In this document: in pieces, positions 46,692 through 56,363 of the stretch
How positions within the stretch are numbered: the stretch's first letter is position 1
How the letters are laid out: every line of letters begins with the position of its first letter
Source of the DNA: Haemophilus parainfluenzae
GTDB lineage: Bacteria > Pseudomonadota > Gammaproteobacteria > Enterobacterales > Pasteurellaceae
Length of the DNA: 64,000 nt
Reading direction: 5' to 3'
Assembly (NCBI RefSeq): GCF_036288925.1
Contig: NZ_CP127167.1
Span: 744,001 to 808,000 of the forward strand
The notes under the pieces: generated by a model
Seen by the model: the letters and a program-made list of their open reading frames with translations, nothing else
Told to the model about the DNA's origin: nothing
Databases searched by the model: none
Program-made: the position numbers and the translations under genes

Positions 46692-47987
46692 ATGCTCGAA
46701 TTTGCACATCAAGAACACATCAAATCTTATTATCTTGACAGTCGGAATCAAACTTTTGAACTGATGCCTCTCACTCAACAAGAAGAGGCGGATGTTTGTG
46801 TCATCGGTGCGGGGTTTTTTGGTTTATCTACAGCGCTTGAATTGGCGGAAAAAGGTAAAAAAGTGGTTGTCCTAGAAGGTGCGAGAGTCGGATTTGGCGC
46901 ATCCGGCAGAAGTGGCGGTCAAGCTATCAATGGTTTTGAAGAAGGCATTGATGAATATATTGCTCAAGTGGGCTTTGATAAAGCGAAAAAACTTTGGGAT
47001 ATGTCGCTAGAAGCCATTGATATTATTGACGAACGCATTGCGAAATATGGCATTCAATGTGATTGGAAAAAAGGTTATGCCACATTGGCGTTAAATGAAC
47101 GTCGTATGGACGATCTCATTGAAATGGAAAAAGCCAGCCATGCGACTTTTGGCTATGACAAAATGCAACTTTGGGATAAAGCCAAACTTAAACAACATCT
47201 AGGCAGCGATATTTATGTAGGCGGCTTATACGATAGCAACTCAGGCCACTTACACCCATTAAACTATTGCTTAGGCTTAGCAAAAGCTTGCTTGGATTTA
47301 GGCGTGCAGATTTATGAACAATCGCCTGTTGTGGATTTAGTGGAAAAATCAGGCTGCATTGAAGTCAAAACCGATAAAAGTGCGGTTATTTCTCAAGACG
47401 TTATTTTAGCCACCAACGCTTATATTGATGCACTACCGAAGTCCATTCATCACGGTATTAATCGCAAAATTTTACCGGTCGAGAGCTTTATTATTGCGAC
47501 CGAACCTTTAGATCAAGCCACGGCTGACTCAGTGATCAACAATGGCATGTCTGTTTGCGATAACAATATCTTGCTCGATTACTATCGCTTGAGTGCGGAT
47601 AACCGTTTGTTATTTGGTAGTGACTCAAGCTCAGAAAAAGATATGGTGCAAATTATGCGTGGCAATATGTTGCATGTTTTCCCACAGTTAGAAAATGTCA
47701 AAATTGACTATGGCTGGGCAGGGCCAATTGATATGACAATGAACGCAAGCCCGCATTTTGGTCGTATTTCACCGCATATTTACTTTGCACAAGGTTATTC
47801 TGGACACGGTGTCGCTCTCACTGGACTTGCAGGACGCATTATTGCAGAAGCAATTTTAGGTAATGACGAACGTTTGAGAATTTTTGAAGGGTTGAAAGTC
47901 CCTTCGTTTTATGGTGGAAAATATCTTAAAAACTTAGCCACCAAGATCGGCGTACTCTATTACAAATTCCTCGATCGTTATCGTTAA
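46692..47987 (+). CDS. FAD-dependent amine oxidase of the DAO family (PuuB-like)
   Basis: 431 residues. FAD-binding VCVIGAGFFGLSTALELAEK near residue 35, then GASGRSGGQAINGFE typical of gamma-glutamylputrescine oxidase (PuuB/OrdL), and the C-terminal FAD loop AQGYSGHGVALTGLAGRIIA. It may oxidise putrescine derivatives. Divergent from potD with about 160 bp between starts, which supports a polyamine role. Substrate is inferred. Confidence 0.85.
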   Translation: MLEFAHQEHIKSYYLDSRNQTFELMPLTQQEEADVCVIGAGFFGLSTALELAEKGKKVVVLEGARVGFGASGRSGGQAINGFEEGIDEYIAQVGFDKAKKLWDMSLEAIDIIDERIAKYGIQCDWKKGYATLALNERRMDDLIEMEKASHATFGYDKMQLWDKAKLKQHLGSDIYVGGLYDSNSGHLHPLNYCLGLAKACLDLGVQIYEQSPVVDLVEKSGCIEVKTDKSAVISQDVILATNAYIDALPKSIHHGINRKILPVESFIIATEPLDQATADSVINNGMSVCDNNILLDYYRLSADNRLLFGSDSSSEKDMVQIMRGNMLHVFPQLENVKIDYGWAGPIDMTMNASPHFGRISPHIYFAQGYSGHGVALTGLAGRIIAEAILGNDERLRIFEGLKVPSFYGGKYLKNLATKIGVLYYKFLDRYR

Positions 47988-47996
47988 TTAAAAAAC

Positions 47997-48023
47997 AAAA
48001 GGCGTGTTAAATACACGCCTTTA
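47997..48023. terminator. Bidirectional terminator between the oxidase and asnC
   Basis: GGCGTGT (48001-48007) pairs with ACACGCC (48013-48019), A4 before and T3 after. Confidence 0.85.
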
Positions 48024-48038
48024 TTGTTTCGATGACAT

Positions 48039-48491
48039 TTAAGGTTTAATGTCTCGTAAAATAGGATTTTGCATGGAAATCAAGGTTTCCGTCGATTGAA
48101 TTTCATCAATTAGCTGAATTTTAGTTGCCAGCACGGAATGTAATTCAGCAATCGTATGTGTCATCACTTTAATAAAAATCGAATAGTTACCCGTGGTATA
48201 ATAGGCTTCCACCACTTCATCAAAAGTGTCTAGCTTTTTAATCACTTTTTCATAATCTTTTGCACTTTTCAAAATAATGCCAATAAAGCAACACACATCG
48301 TAACCCAACTTACGCTCATCAATAATCGCTTTTGTCCCTTCAATCAGGCCAGACTGACGCATTTTCTCTACACGAACATGAATTGTACCCGGGCTTACAC
48401 CAAAGTTTTTGGCCATTTCTGCATAGGGTGTACGAGCATCTTTTGTCAGTACTCGGAGAATTTGTCGATCAAGCGTATCGATATTGTGCAT
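48039..48491 (-). CDS. asnC: AsnC, Lrp-family regulator of asparagine synthesis
   Basis: 150 residues. Winged helix-turn-helix at 5-60 (LDRQILRVLTKDARTPYAEM, then GVSPGTIHVRVEKMRQSGLI) and a RAM ligand domain (CCFIGIILKSAKDYEKVI). It is divergent from asnA, the classical AsnC target, and likely binds in the 157-bp AT-rich gap in response to asparagine. Confidence 0.95.
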   Translation of the reverse strand: MHNIDTLDRQILRVLTKDARTPYAEMAKNFGVSPGTIHVRVEKMRQSGLIEGTKAIIDERKLGYDVCCFIGIILKSAKDYEKVIKKLDTFDEVVEAYYTTGNYSIFIKVMTHTIAELHSVLATKIQLIDEIQSTETLISMQNPILRDIKP

Positions 48492-48648
48492 AAAACACCC
48501 CCAGTTAGATCTTTTTTAAAATATCTTCTTTATTTTTGATAATATTCAACATTTAAAACAATGTAAAGAAATTACTTGAAACAAATTGCAATTTTATTAA
48601 ATAATACACAACAAATCTTACCAGTTATTATAAAAAAGAAGGATAAAT

Positions 48649-49641
48649 ATGAAAAAGACGTTTATTTTACAACAACAAGAAATTAGCTTTGTGAAGAACA
48701 CCTTTACTCAAAATTTAATTGAACAACTTGGCATCATTGAAGTGCAAGGTCCAATCCTGAGTGAAGTTGGCAATGGTATGCAAGATAACTTATCAGGCAT
48801 TGAGAAAGCGGTTCAAGTAAACGTGAAATGCATCCCAAATGCGGTTTATGAAGTGGTTCACTCATTAGCAAAATGGAAACGTCACACTTTAGCACGTTTC
48901 CACTTTAAAGAAGGCGAAGGCTTATTTGTGCACATGAAAGCATTACGTCCAGATGAAGATTCATTGGATCAAACTCACTCTGTTTATGTGGATCAATGGG
49001 ACTGGGAAAAAGTGATTCCTGAAGGTCGTCGTAACTTTGCTTATTTAAAAGAAACGGTACGTTCTATCTATCGTGCAATCCGTTTAACTGAATTAGCAGT
49101 AGAAGCGCGTTTTGATATCCCATCAAGTTTGCCAAAAGAAATCACCTTCGTTCACAGTGAAGATTTAGTGAAACGCTACCCAGATCTTTCAAGCAAAGAG
49201 CGTGAAAATGCGATTTGTAAAGAATATGGCGCCGTGTTCTTAATTGGTATTGGTGGCAAATTATCAGACGGTAAACCACATGATGGTCGTGCACCAGACT
49301 ATGATGACTGGACAACTGAATCTGAAAACGGCTACAAAGGCTTAAACGGTGATATTTTGGTGTGGAACGCTGAGTTAGGTAAAGCGTTTGAGCTTTCTTC
49401 AATGGGTATTCGTGTGGATGAATCCGCATTACGTTTACAAGTTGGCTTAACCGGTGATGAAGATCGCTTAAAAATGGATTGGCACCAAGATTTATTAAAC
49501 GGCAAATTACCTCTCACCATCGGTGGTGGTATCGGTCAATCTCGCTTGGCAATGTTGTTGCTTCACAAAAAACACATTGGTGAAGTGCAATCAAGCGTAT
49601 GGCCAAAAGAGATGTTAGAACAATACCAACATATTCTTTAG
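48649..49641 (+). CDS. asnA: Aspartate-ammonia ligase (asparagine synthetase A)
   Basis: 330 residues, ammonia-dependent asparagine synthetase with a class II tRNA-synthetase fold. Marks: [57 protein letters not shown] and the C-terminal [19 protein letters not shown]. It makes Asn from Asp, ATP and ammonia. Under AsnC control by position. A clear ribosome site (AAGGA) precedes the ATG. Confidence 0.97.
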   Translation: MKKTFILQQQEISFVKNTFTQNLIEQLGIIEVQGPILSEVGNGMQDNLSGIEKAVQVNVKCIPNAVYEVVHSLAKWKRHTLARFHFKEGEGLFVHMKALRPDEDSLDQTHSVYVDQWDWEKVIPEGRRNFAYLKETVRSIYRAIRLTELAVEARFDIPSSLPKEITFVHSEDLVKRYPDLSSKERENAICKEYGAVFLIGIGGKLSDGKPHDGRAPDYDDWTTESENGYKGLNGDILVWNAELGKAFELSSMGIRVDESALRLQVGLTGDEDRLKMDWHQDLLNGKLPLTIGGGIGQSRLAMLLLHKKHIGEVQSSVWPKEMLEQYQHIL

Positions 49642-49667
49642 TTAATATCGAATATAAGCCTACTAGC

Positions 49668-49704
49668 AGCCATTTAGAGATGGTAAAGTAATCTCTGAAT
49701 GGCT
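49668..49704 (+). terminator. Long hairpin after asnA
   Basis: AGCCATTTAGAGAT (49668-49681) pairs with ATCTCTGAATGGCT (49691-49704), one G-T pair. Outer CTACT/AGTAG arms and TTTCTTTTATT follow. Confidence 0.65.
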
Positions 49705-49936
49705 AACTAAGCGAGTAGTTTCTTTTATTGAAAATTTGGCTGGTCATTTAGCCGTCTATCATCGAATTGAGACTGAATAAAGAATCATTTGTGGCATATA
49801 GAGAAGTAAATGGTTTCGATAATCAATGGTGATCTAAATTGCGATGATGGCCGATCAATTTAATTAAAATCAAAAGAAAAGGACGTCGTCTAATATATCG
49901 ACGTCAGTCCTTAAGTGAATGGTGTAGCTTTTAGGT

Positions 49937-49966
49937 GAGATCAAAATAGAAATTTTGATCTCATTT
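49937..49966 (-). terminator. glpK terminator
   Basis: GAGATCAAAAT (49937-49947) pairs perfectly with ATTTTGATCTC (49952-49962). T content on the minus-strand exit side is modest. Confidence 0.7.
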
Positions 49967-49985
49967 TATTATCAGTCAGAAAAGA

Positions 49986-51497
49986 TTATTCCGCATCTTC
50001 TTTTGCCCATTCTAATGAGCGTTTAACGGCTTTTTTCCAACCTTTATACCGACGTTGACGTTTTTCATCATCGTTATCAGGCGTAAAAGTTCGTTCTACA
50101 CGTGCTTTGTCGTGAAGTTCATCGAGGTCTTTCCAGAAACCAACTGCAAGACCGGCAAGGTAAGCTGCACCAAGTGCGGTCACTTCTTTTACGACAGGTC
50201 GTTCAACATTCACATCTAAAATATCCGCTTGGAATTGCATTAAGAAGCTATTGTTGGTTGCGCCGCCATCAACACGTAAATATTGTAAGCGTTGACCAGA
50301 GTCAGATTGCATTGCTTCTAATACGTCACGAGTTTGGTAAGCGATAGATTCAAGGGTTGCGCGTACAATATGGTTACGGTTAGAACCTCGAGAAAGACCA
50401 AAAATTGCACCGCGTGCATACGGATCCCAATATGGTGCACCTAAACCGGTGAAGGCTGGAACAACATATACCCCGTTGCTATCAGGGACTTTCTGTGCGA
50501 AGTATTCGGAGTCGTGGCTGTCATGAACGATTTTGAGTTCATCACGTAACCATTGGATTGAAGCGCCTGCAATAAATACAGAACCTTCAAGTGCGTATTC
50601 AGGTTCACCTTTGGCGTTACAAGCGATGGTGGTTAATAGGCCATTTTTAGAGGTAATAGCTTTATCACCGGTGTGGAGCAACATAAAGCAGCCTGTACCA
50701 TAGGTATTTTTCGCTTGGCCTGCGCGTGTGCATAGATGGCCGTAAAGTGCCGCTTGTTGGTCGCCCGCGATACCTGCAACTGGAATACGTACGCCGCCTT
50801 TACCCCCGATGTTGGTTTGGCCATACACTTCAGAAGAATTACGCACTTCAGGTAACATAGAGCGTGGAATATTTAATAATTCCAACATTTTGTCATCCCA
50901 TTTTTTCGTATGGATGTTAAATAACATGGTACGGGATGCGTTGGTGTAATCCGTTACGTGAACACGACCTTGGGTTAATTTCCACACAAGCCAGGTATCT
51001 ACAGTACCGAATAAAAGCTCGCCACGTTCCGCTTTTTCGCGAGCGCCTTCTACATTGTCTAAAATCCATTTCACTTTTGTACCAGAGAAATAGGGGTCCA
51101 CCACTAAACCCGTGGTGTTGCGGATATATTCCTCATGACCATCCGCTTTAAGTTTGTCTGTAATATCTGCAGTACGACGACATTGCCACACAATCGCGTT
51201 ATAAACCGGTGTACCGGTTGCTTTTTCCCATACGATGGTGGTTTCACGTTGGTTAGTAATACCAATTGCCGCAACTTCATCAGAGGTAATGCCTGCTTTT
51301 GCAACCACTTCGTTTAATGTTGAACTTTGTGTTGCCCAAATTTCCATTGGATTATGTTCCACCCAGCCTGCACGTGGATAAATTTGTGTAAATTCACGTT
51401 GAGCGATTTCGACAACATTCGCATTGTGATCTAATAATACTGCACGAGAGCTTGTGGTACCTTGGTCCAACGCAATGATGTATTTCTTGTCTGTCAT
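49986..51497 (-). CDS. glpK: Glycerol kinase
   Basis: 503 residues, FGGY kinase. Phosphorylates glycerol to sn-glycerol-3-phosphate. Marks: [50 protein letters not shown] and [20 protein letters not shown]. The ATG at 51497 has AAGGAA in front and gives the normal length; a longer frame exists without a ribosome site. Divergent from glpF rather than downstream of it. Confidence 0.97.
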   Translation of the reverse strand: MTDKKYIIALDQGTTSSRAVLLDHNANVVEIAQREFTQIYPRAGWVEHNPMEIWATQSSTLNEVVAKAGITSDEVAAIGITNQRETTIVWEKATGTPVYNAIVWQCRRTADITDKLKADGHEEYIRNTTGLVVDPYFSGTKVKWILDNVEGAREKAERGELLFGTVDTWLVWKLTQGRVHVTDYTNASRTMLFNIHTKKWDDKMLELLNIPRSMLPEVRNSSEVYGQTNIGGKGGVRIPVAGIAGDQQAALYGHLCTRAGQAKNTYGTGCFMLLHTGDKAITSKNGLLTTIACNAKGEPEYALEGSVFIAGASIQWLRDELKIVHDSHDSEYFAQKVPDSNGVYVVPAFTGLGAPYWDPYARGAIFGLSRGSNRNHIVRATLESIAYQTRDVLEAMQSDSGQRLQYLRVDGGATNNSFLMQFQADILDVNVERPVVKEVTALGAAYLAGLAVGFWKDLDELHDKARVERTFTPDNDDEKRQRRYKGWKKAVKRSLEWAKEDAE

Positions 51498-51869
51498 GGT
51501 TCTATTCCTTAGAGTGTTTGGCACTCTCATTAAATGAATGAAGAAATTTTGAGCTTAAACGAACAAATTGCGAACCTAACTTAATTGAATTCGAACTTAA
51601 TTGGAATAAGCAATATTTGATTTTGTGACTGTGATCACAAATTTTTTCCTGAAAATATGTAAACGATTGCGTTAACGCACAAAATAATGTGATCGCTCTC
51701 TCATTTTTAGAAAATAGATCGGTTTCATCTATTGAATTAATTGGTTAAAACTAGATAATGAAGCCACTCACTTTGAGTATCTCAATATTTGATCAAACAA
51801 CGAAACGAATTGCAAAGCAAGATTTCTTTAATGAAATCATTAAGTTAATCATTATTTGGAGATTTTCTT
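51498..51869. promoter_or_regulatory. glpK/glpF divergent control region, 372 bp
   Basis: Near glpK it contains AACGAACAAATT and ATTCGAACTTAATT, which resemble GlpR half-sites (TTCG core flanked by A/T). A perfect CRP site follows, and a 200-bp AT-rich leader precedes glpF. No gene is seen in it. Confidence 0.55.
51624..51639. promoter_or_regulatory. CRP site between glpK and glpF
   Basis: TGTGACTGTGATCACA is a perfect TGTGA-N6-TCACA match. Confidence 0.85.
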
Positions 51870-52613
51870 ATGAATGCCTATTTTGCAGAATTTTTTGGCA
51901 CAGCACTTCTCATCCTGTTAGGTAACGGTGTAGTGGCCAACGTATGCTTAAATAAAACGAAAGGGCAAAGTTCTGGTTGGATTGTGATCACTACCGCATG
52001 GGCATTTGCGGTGTATGTGGCGGTTGTTGTAACGGGACCTTACAGTGGGGCACACTTAAATCCTGCGGTAACACTTGGTGTAGCAATGAAAGGTGCATTT
52101 GCTTGGGAATTGGTGCCGGGCTACATCGCGGCACAAGTGGTGGGTGGCATGGTTGGTGCGTTGTTGGTTTACATTATGTATAAAGATCACTTTGCAGCGA
52201 CTGAAGAAGAGGGCTTAAAACGCGCTTGTTTCTGTACTGAACCAGCAATTCGTAACTATCCAATCAACTTAGTGAACGAAATCGTTGGTACCTTCGTACT
52301 CGTCTTCGTGATTTTCTATCTTGCAGGTGCAAACATCACTTTACCTGGCACAGCAGAAAGCACGCCAATTGGTTTAGGTTCTATCGGGGCATTACCAGTC
52401 GCGATTTTAGTTTGGGCAATTGGTTTAAGTTTAGGTGGAACAACCGGTTATGCGATCAACCCAGCTCGAGATCTTGGTCCGCGCTTAACTTTAGGTCTTT
52501 TACTTGGTGGTACATTAAAAACTAAAGCTGACTGGGGATACAGTTGGGTTCCGGTTGTAGGTCCATTTATCGGGGCGGCTTTAGCAGCGGTATTCTATAA
52601 CGCCATTATGTAA
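51870..52613 (+). CDS. glpF: Glycerol uptake facilitator (aquaglyceroporin)
   Basis: 247 residues, MIP family with six membrane helices and two half-helices carrying the NPA boxes: SGAHLNPAVTLG and YAINPARDLGPRL. The Asp after the second NPAR is diagnostic of glycerol facilitators. Passive glycerol entry in the inner membrane, trapped by GlpK. Strong ribosome site (TTGGAGA). Its terminator has been split by an insertion sequence. Confidence 0.96.
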   Translation: MNAYFAEFFGTALLILLGNGVVANVCLNKTKGQSSGWIVITTAWAFAVYVAVVVTGPYSGAHLNPAVTLGVAMKGAFAWELVPGYIAAQVVGGMVGALLVYIMYKDHFAATEEEGLKRACFCTEPAIRNYPINLVNEIVGTFVLVFVIFYLAGANITLPGTAESTPIGLGSIGALPVAILVWAIGLSLGGTTGYAINPARDLGPRLTLGLLLGGTLKTKADWGYSWVPVVGPFIGAALAAVFYNAIM

Positions 52614-52626
52614 TTTATTCAAATAG

Positions 52627-52640
52627 AAAGAGCGGTCAAA
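52627..52640 (+). terminator. Left arm of the split glpF terminator
   Basis: AAAGAGCGGTCAAA is the exact reverse complement of TTTGACCGCTCTTT at 53901-53914. The insertion sequence lies in the loop between them, so the hairpin can no longer fold normally. Confidence 0.75.
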
Positions 52641-52713
52641 GTTCATGATGTTTTTTGATCTGCACCCCAAAAGTTGGACTCAACAAACCAACAATTGAGG
52701 TGCAGATTTTTTT

Positions 52714-53067
52714 ATGGGTAAACACTACACAATCGAATTTAAATTACAGGTTCTTCAACCTATTTTGAATGGGAAAATGAGTATCAGAGAAGTGGCTCGT
52801 TTTTACAATATTCCTTCCAACGCCTTAGTCGGGACATGGTTGAAACGGTTTGAAAAAAGTGGCATAAAGGGACTTATTCCCCGTAAACCATCAGGACGAC
52901 CGCCTATGAAACCTAAATATGCCAGAATGCCACCGCCACCCAAAACTGAAGAAGACCGTTTACGCCTGAGAATTTTACAGCTTGAAGCGGAGGTAGCCTA
53001 CCTAAAGGAGTTGAGAAAGCTCAGACTTCAGGACGAAGCCGAGCAACGGAAATTATCCAAAGGTTAA
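52714..53067 (+). CDS. IS3-family OrfA (helix-turn-helix and coiled coil)
   Basis: 117 residues. HTH_28-type domain: YTIEFKLQVLQPILNGKMSI then EVARFYNIPSNALVGTWLKR, followed by a leucine-zipper end (LRLRILQLEAEVAYLKELRK). In IS3 elements OrfA binds the ends and the OrfAB fusion, made by -1 frameshifting, is the active transposase. The overlap with the orfB frame runs from about 52986 to 53067. Confidence 0.9.
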   Translation: MGKHYTIEFKLQVLQPILNGKMSIREVARFYNIPSNALVGTWLKRFEKSGIKGLIPRKPSGRPPMKPKYARMPPPPKTEEDRLRLRILQLEAEVAYLKELRKLRLQDEAEQRKLSKG

Positions 53068-53819
53068 GAACACGCTATCCGTTAAAATGGCTTTTAGGCT
53101 TTGCACAGTTAGCGCGTAGTACGTTTTTTGCGAAACTTCAGATTAAACCGGATAAGGATGAGGAGCTGAAAAAGGCCATTAAACGCATCAAAGCCAATCA
53201 TCCTGATTATGGCTACCGACGTGTTCATGCCAGCTTGCCAGGCGTGAATCATAAAAAAGTTCAACGTTTAATGCAGACACTTGGGCTTCAAGTGCGGTCA
53301 AGAAAAAGCAAGAAATTTACCACCTATCGAGGCACGATAGGGGTAATTGCACCGAATCATCTTGAACGCGATTTTAGCGCAACAGCCCCGAAACAAAAAT
53401 GGGTGACCGATATCACCGAGTTTAAGGCAAAAGATGGGAGTAAAGTCTATTTATCCCCGATTTTAGACTTATTTAACAATGAGATAGTCTCCTATAACCT
53501 CAGCTATTCCCCAAACTGGGCGCAAGTAGAAGACATGTTAATGCAAGCCGTCAAAGGATTAAATAAAGCTTGTGGTGTCATTTTACATTCAGACCAGGGA
53601 TGGCAATATCAAATGGTAGCTTATCGTCGAATCTTGGCTGAACATGGCATCATTCAAAGTATGTCGAGAAAAGGGAATTGCTTAGATAACGCCGCAATGG
53701 AAAGTTTCTTTGGGCGATTAAAAACGGAATGTTTTTATGGTCGGGAATTTAAAACAAAAGAAGAGATAGTTGATGCTGTCAGAGATTATTTGGATTACTA
53801 TAATCATCGACGGATTTAA
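52986..53819 (+). pseudogene. IS3-family OrfB transposase, C-terminally truncated by a stop
   Basis: In the -1 frame from about 52986: EKAQTSGRSRATEIIQRLRT, NHPDYGYRRVHASL, then the rve integrase domain with WVTDITEF (first Asp), ILHSDQGWQYQ (second Asp) and NAAMESFFGRLKTE (Glu). After YYNHRRI a TAA (53817-53819) replaces an expected CAA. The frame then continues LKLKGLSPIQYRKQSFK to 53873, the normal IS150-type end. So 18 residues are cut off. Confidence 0.88.
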
Positions 53820-53900
53820 CTAAAATTAAAAGGACTGAGTCCGATACAATATCGAAAACAATCCTTTAAATAACAGTCTAACTTTTTGGGGTCAGATCAT

Positions 53901-53914
53901 TTTGACCGCTCTTT
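53901..53914 (+). terminator. Right arm of the split glpF terminator
   Basis: TTTGACCGCTCTTT pairs in principle with 52627-52640. Before the insertion it would also have ended the convergent ABC transporter unit. Confidence 0.75.
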
Positions 53915-53929
53915 TTGTATTTAGGGGGA

Positions 53930-54700
53930 TTAAATACAATAATCTTCGAATTCCATTGGCATTTTAGCTTGCAATAAGAATTGTTTGGTGCGCTCTTGCT
54001 GTGGATGACTGAAGAATTCAGCTGCGGTATTTTGTTCAACAATATGACCATTTTCCATAAGAATCACACGATCTGCCACATCTTTGGCAAAATTCAACTC
54101 ATGGGTGACGATAATCATTGTCCAGCCTTCTTGTGCGAGCATTTTGAGTGCCTGTAACACTTCACCAACGAGTTCCGGGTCAAGAGCGGAAGTGGGCTCA
54201 TCTAACAAGATAATATCGGGTTTAACCGCTAAAGCTCGGGCGATCCCGACACGTTGCTGTTGACCACCAGAAAGTTGAGAGGGATATAAATCCGCTTTTG
54301 CTTTTAAACCGACTTTTTCCAATAATGCCAAGGCTTTTTCACGTGCAATCTCTTTCGGTTGTTTTTGCACAACCACCATCCCTTCCATCACATTTTCAAG
54401 TGCCGTGCGGTGAGGAAATAGGTTATATTGTTGGAATACCATTGAGGAACGACGACGCAATTTTAGTTCATCGGATTTGCTGATCTTCTTACTGAAATCA
54501 ATGGTTAAGCTTCCATCGGTAAATGCTAATACCCCTTTTTCTGGGTGTTCGAGCAAATTTAAACAGCGTAAAAAGGTCGTTTTGCCTGAACCTGAGGGAC
54601 CCAGAATGGCAACCACTTCACCTTTATTAATTTCAAAATCAATGCCTTTTAATACATGGTGGCCATTAAAACTTTTCTGAATATTCGTGACTTTTAACAT
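53930..54700 (-). CDS. Polar amino acid (cystine-type) ABC transporter ATPase
   Basis: 256 residues. Walker A GPSGSGKTTFLRCLNLLE, Q-loop MVFQQYNLFPHRTALEN, signature LSGGQQQRVGIARAL, Walker B ILLDEPTSALDPE. PAAT family. The ATG at 54700 has AAGGAC upstream; a longer in-frame start is inside the permease gene. Third gene of a binding protein-permease-ATPase operon. The neighbouring cysK and the FliY-like binding protein point to cystine, but this is inference. Confidence 0.9.
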   Translation of the reverse strand: MLKVTNIQKSFNGHHVLKGIDFEINKGEVVAILGPSGSGKTTFLRCLNLLEHPEKGVLAFTDGSLTIDFSKKISKSDELKLRRRSSMVFQQYNLFPHRTALENVMEGMVVVQKQPKEIAREKALALLEKVGLKAKADLYPSQLSGGQQQRVGIARALAVKPDIILLDEPTSALDPELVGEVLQALKMLAQEGWTMIIVTHELNFAKDVADRVILMENGHIVEQNTAAEFFSHPQQERTKQFLLQAKMPMEFEDYCI

Positions 54701-54708
54701 AACAGTCC

Positions 54709-55425
54709 TTATAAATGGCGAGAAAGGCGTTTTTCTAAGTGGGTTTGCCCTATCGACAGCACAAAACAGAATACCCAATAAATGAGAGCCGCTTCACTAT
54801 AAATTAAAATAAATTCGTAGTTTTCGGCTGTGATGTTTTGTGCCACACGGAATAATTCTGCAATCCAAACGAGTGAAGCAAGAGAAGTATCTTTCACCGT
54901 GCTAATGAAAGTGTTTGATAGCGAAGGGACGGAAATACGTAAAGCTTGCGGCATAATGGTACGCACGAAAGCTTGTGTGTAATTCATGCCTATCGCATAA
55001 GAGGCTTCCCATTGACCTTTAGGAATCGCAAGAATGGAGGCTCTCACCGTTTCTGCCGCATAAGCACCAATGTTAATGGAGAACGCAATAATTGCGGTTG
55101 GAAAAGGTTCTAGCTTGATACCAACTTCAGGTAAGCCGTAGAAAATAATGAAGATCTGCACCAACATTGGCGTGCCACGAATAATTGAAATATAAGTGCG
55201 ACAAATGCCCTGCAGTATTTTGGTCATTAAATTGGGATGGGGCAATGTGCAAATCACAGCCACGATAACCGCAATGAATAAACCGCAAAAGAAGGAAATG
55301 ACCGCAAGGGGGATCGTATATAAAATTGCCCCTTCCATCATAGGCCAAAACGAGCTGATGACATAATCAGCTCGTTCTGTGGTCATAAATGGAAGGCTGG
55401 CTAACCAATTATTGAGTAATGTCAT
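54709..55425 (-). CDS. Polar amino acid (cystine-type) ABC transporter permease
   Basis: 238 residues, about five membrane segments. HisM/GlnP family: [40 protein letters not shown] and the coupling loop [20 protein letters not shown]. Its ATG overlaps the end of the binding-protein gene by 17 bp, so translation is coupled. Confidence 0.9.
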   Translation of the reverse strand: MTLLNNWLASLPFMTTERADYVISSFWPMMEGAILYTIPLAVISFFCGLFIAVIVAVICTLPHPNLMTKILQGICRTYISIIRGTPMLVQIFIIFYGLPEVGIKLEPFPTAIIAFSINIGAYAAETVRASILAIPKGQWEASYAIGMNYTQAFVRTIMPQALRISVPSLSNTFISTVKDTSLASLVWIAELFRVAQNITAENYEFILIYSEAALIYWVFCFVLSIGQTHLEKRLSRHL

Positions 55426-56182
55426 CGCCAAACCATTTGATTGAAATTTGTTTTAACGTTCCGTCTTTGCGTAGTTCTTCAAGTGCTTGGTTCACTTTTG
55501 CAATAAGCGGTTCTTCACCTTTCAAGAAAGCAAAACCGGTCGGGATTTTTTTATCACTTTCTACAGCAATTTTTAAGCCTGAGTTAGGTTGTTTTTTGAA
55601 GTAATCTAATACGGCTAATTTATCGTTTACTGTTGCATCAACACGGCCTTGTTTTACCGCCTCAAGGTTTTGTGCCAAGCTATCAACAGTCACGATAATT
55701 GCACCATTATCACGTGCGTCTTTGCTCCAGTTACTGGTTGCAGATTGTGCAGATTTTTTACCTTTTAAATCAGGGAATGATTTAATGCTATCGTTATCAG
55801 CTTTCGTCACAATTACGCCAGCTGAGTAGTTATAAGGTGCACTGTAATCATATTTTTTTAAACGTTCTGGGCTTGGATTGGTTTGGTTCGCAATAACATC
55901 AAAACGTTTTGCGTTTAAACCTGCATACATGCCATCCCAAGCAGTTTCTTTAAATTCGACTTTCCAACCTAATTTTTGCGCAACTTTTTCGATAATTTCC
56001 ACATCAAAACCGGTTAACTTGCCATCTTTGTCGTGGAAAGTAAATGGTGCGTAAGTCCCCTCAGTACCGACTAATAAGGTTTTAGTTTGTTCAACGCGAT
56101 CCGCAATTTCACCTGCGTTGGCAAAAGTAGAAAGGGCTAATCCTGCCGCTAAAAGTGCGGTGCTAAAAAATGATTTTTTCAT
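55409..56182 (-). CDS. Polar amino acid (cystine-type) periplasmic binding protein
   Basis: 257 residues with signal peptide ([20 protein letters not shown], cleavage near ANA/GE). SBP_bac_3 fold: [58 protein letters not shown] and the end [15 protein letters not shown]. The EGTYAPF and KWFGDD patterns resemble FliY/TcyJ cystine-binding proteins. An uptake signal sits in its leader codons. Confidence 0.9.
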   Translation of the reverse strand: MKKSFFSTALLAAGLALSTFANAGEIADRVEQTKTLLVGTEGTYAPFTFHDKDGKLTGFDVEIIEKVAQKLGWKVEFKETAWDGMYAGLNAKRFDVIANQTNPSPERLKKYDYSAPYNYSAGVIVTKADNDSIKSFPDLKGKKSAQSATSNWSKDARDNGAIIVTVDSLAQNLEAVKQGRVDATVNDKLAVLDYFKKQPNSGLKIAVESDKKIPTGFAFLKGEEPLIAKVNQALEELRKDGTLKQISIKWFGDDITQ

Positions 56183-56314
56183 AAGTATTCCTTTTTTAGA
56201 TAAATATCAAAAGTGAAATGAATTATAAGAAGCGAAAAAGAAAAGAAAAGTATTATTTATTTATGAATTATTTCCTTTAGTTATATTAAATAGAAATTGT
56301 TTAATTAATAAACA

Positions 56315-56340
56315 AAAAGGTCTGTAAAAACAGACCTTAG
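56315..56340 (-). terminator. cysK terminator
   Basis: AAGGTCTGT (56317-56325) pairs with ACAGACCTT (56330-56338). On the minus strand it ends in TTTTTG. Confidence 0.85.
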
Positions 56341-56363
56341 ATTAAATGAATTCAATCAATAGG

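Larger units (their letters stand above)
49642..49985. other. 344-bp convergent intergenic region with three hairpins
   Basis: No gene of normal size. It holds an asnA-side stem (49668-49704), a stem at 49879-49912 (GGAC-GTCG against CGAC-GT...GTCC) and the glpK terminator. Between 49709 and 49779 a short frame reads RVVSFIENLAGHLAVYHR and stops, which could be the tail of a decayed gene. I cannot name it. Confidence 0.5.
52656..53899 (+). mobile_element. IS3-family (IS150-group-like) insertion sequence, 1,244 bp
   Basis: Terminal inverted repeats: TGATCTGCACCCCAAAAGTT at the left and, reverse-complemented, TGATCTGACCCCAAAAAGTT at the right. TTT flanks both ends as a possible 3-bp target duplication. 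It carries orfA and a frameshifted orfB with a DDE transposase. An uptake signal AAGTGCGGT lies inside (53290-53298). orfB has a premature stop, so this copy is probably inactive on its own. Confidence 0.88.

Noticed and set aside
49810..49863. 17-codon ORF in the asnA-glpK gap
   Set aside because: Too short, no ribosome site, no terminator of its own.
53235..53240. GTG/ATG-like start within the transposase as an independent orfB
   Set aside because: The -1 frame is open and family-like far upstream (from about 52986), as expected for a frameshifted IS3 OrfAB.
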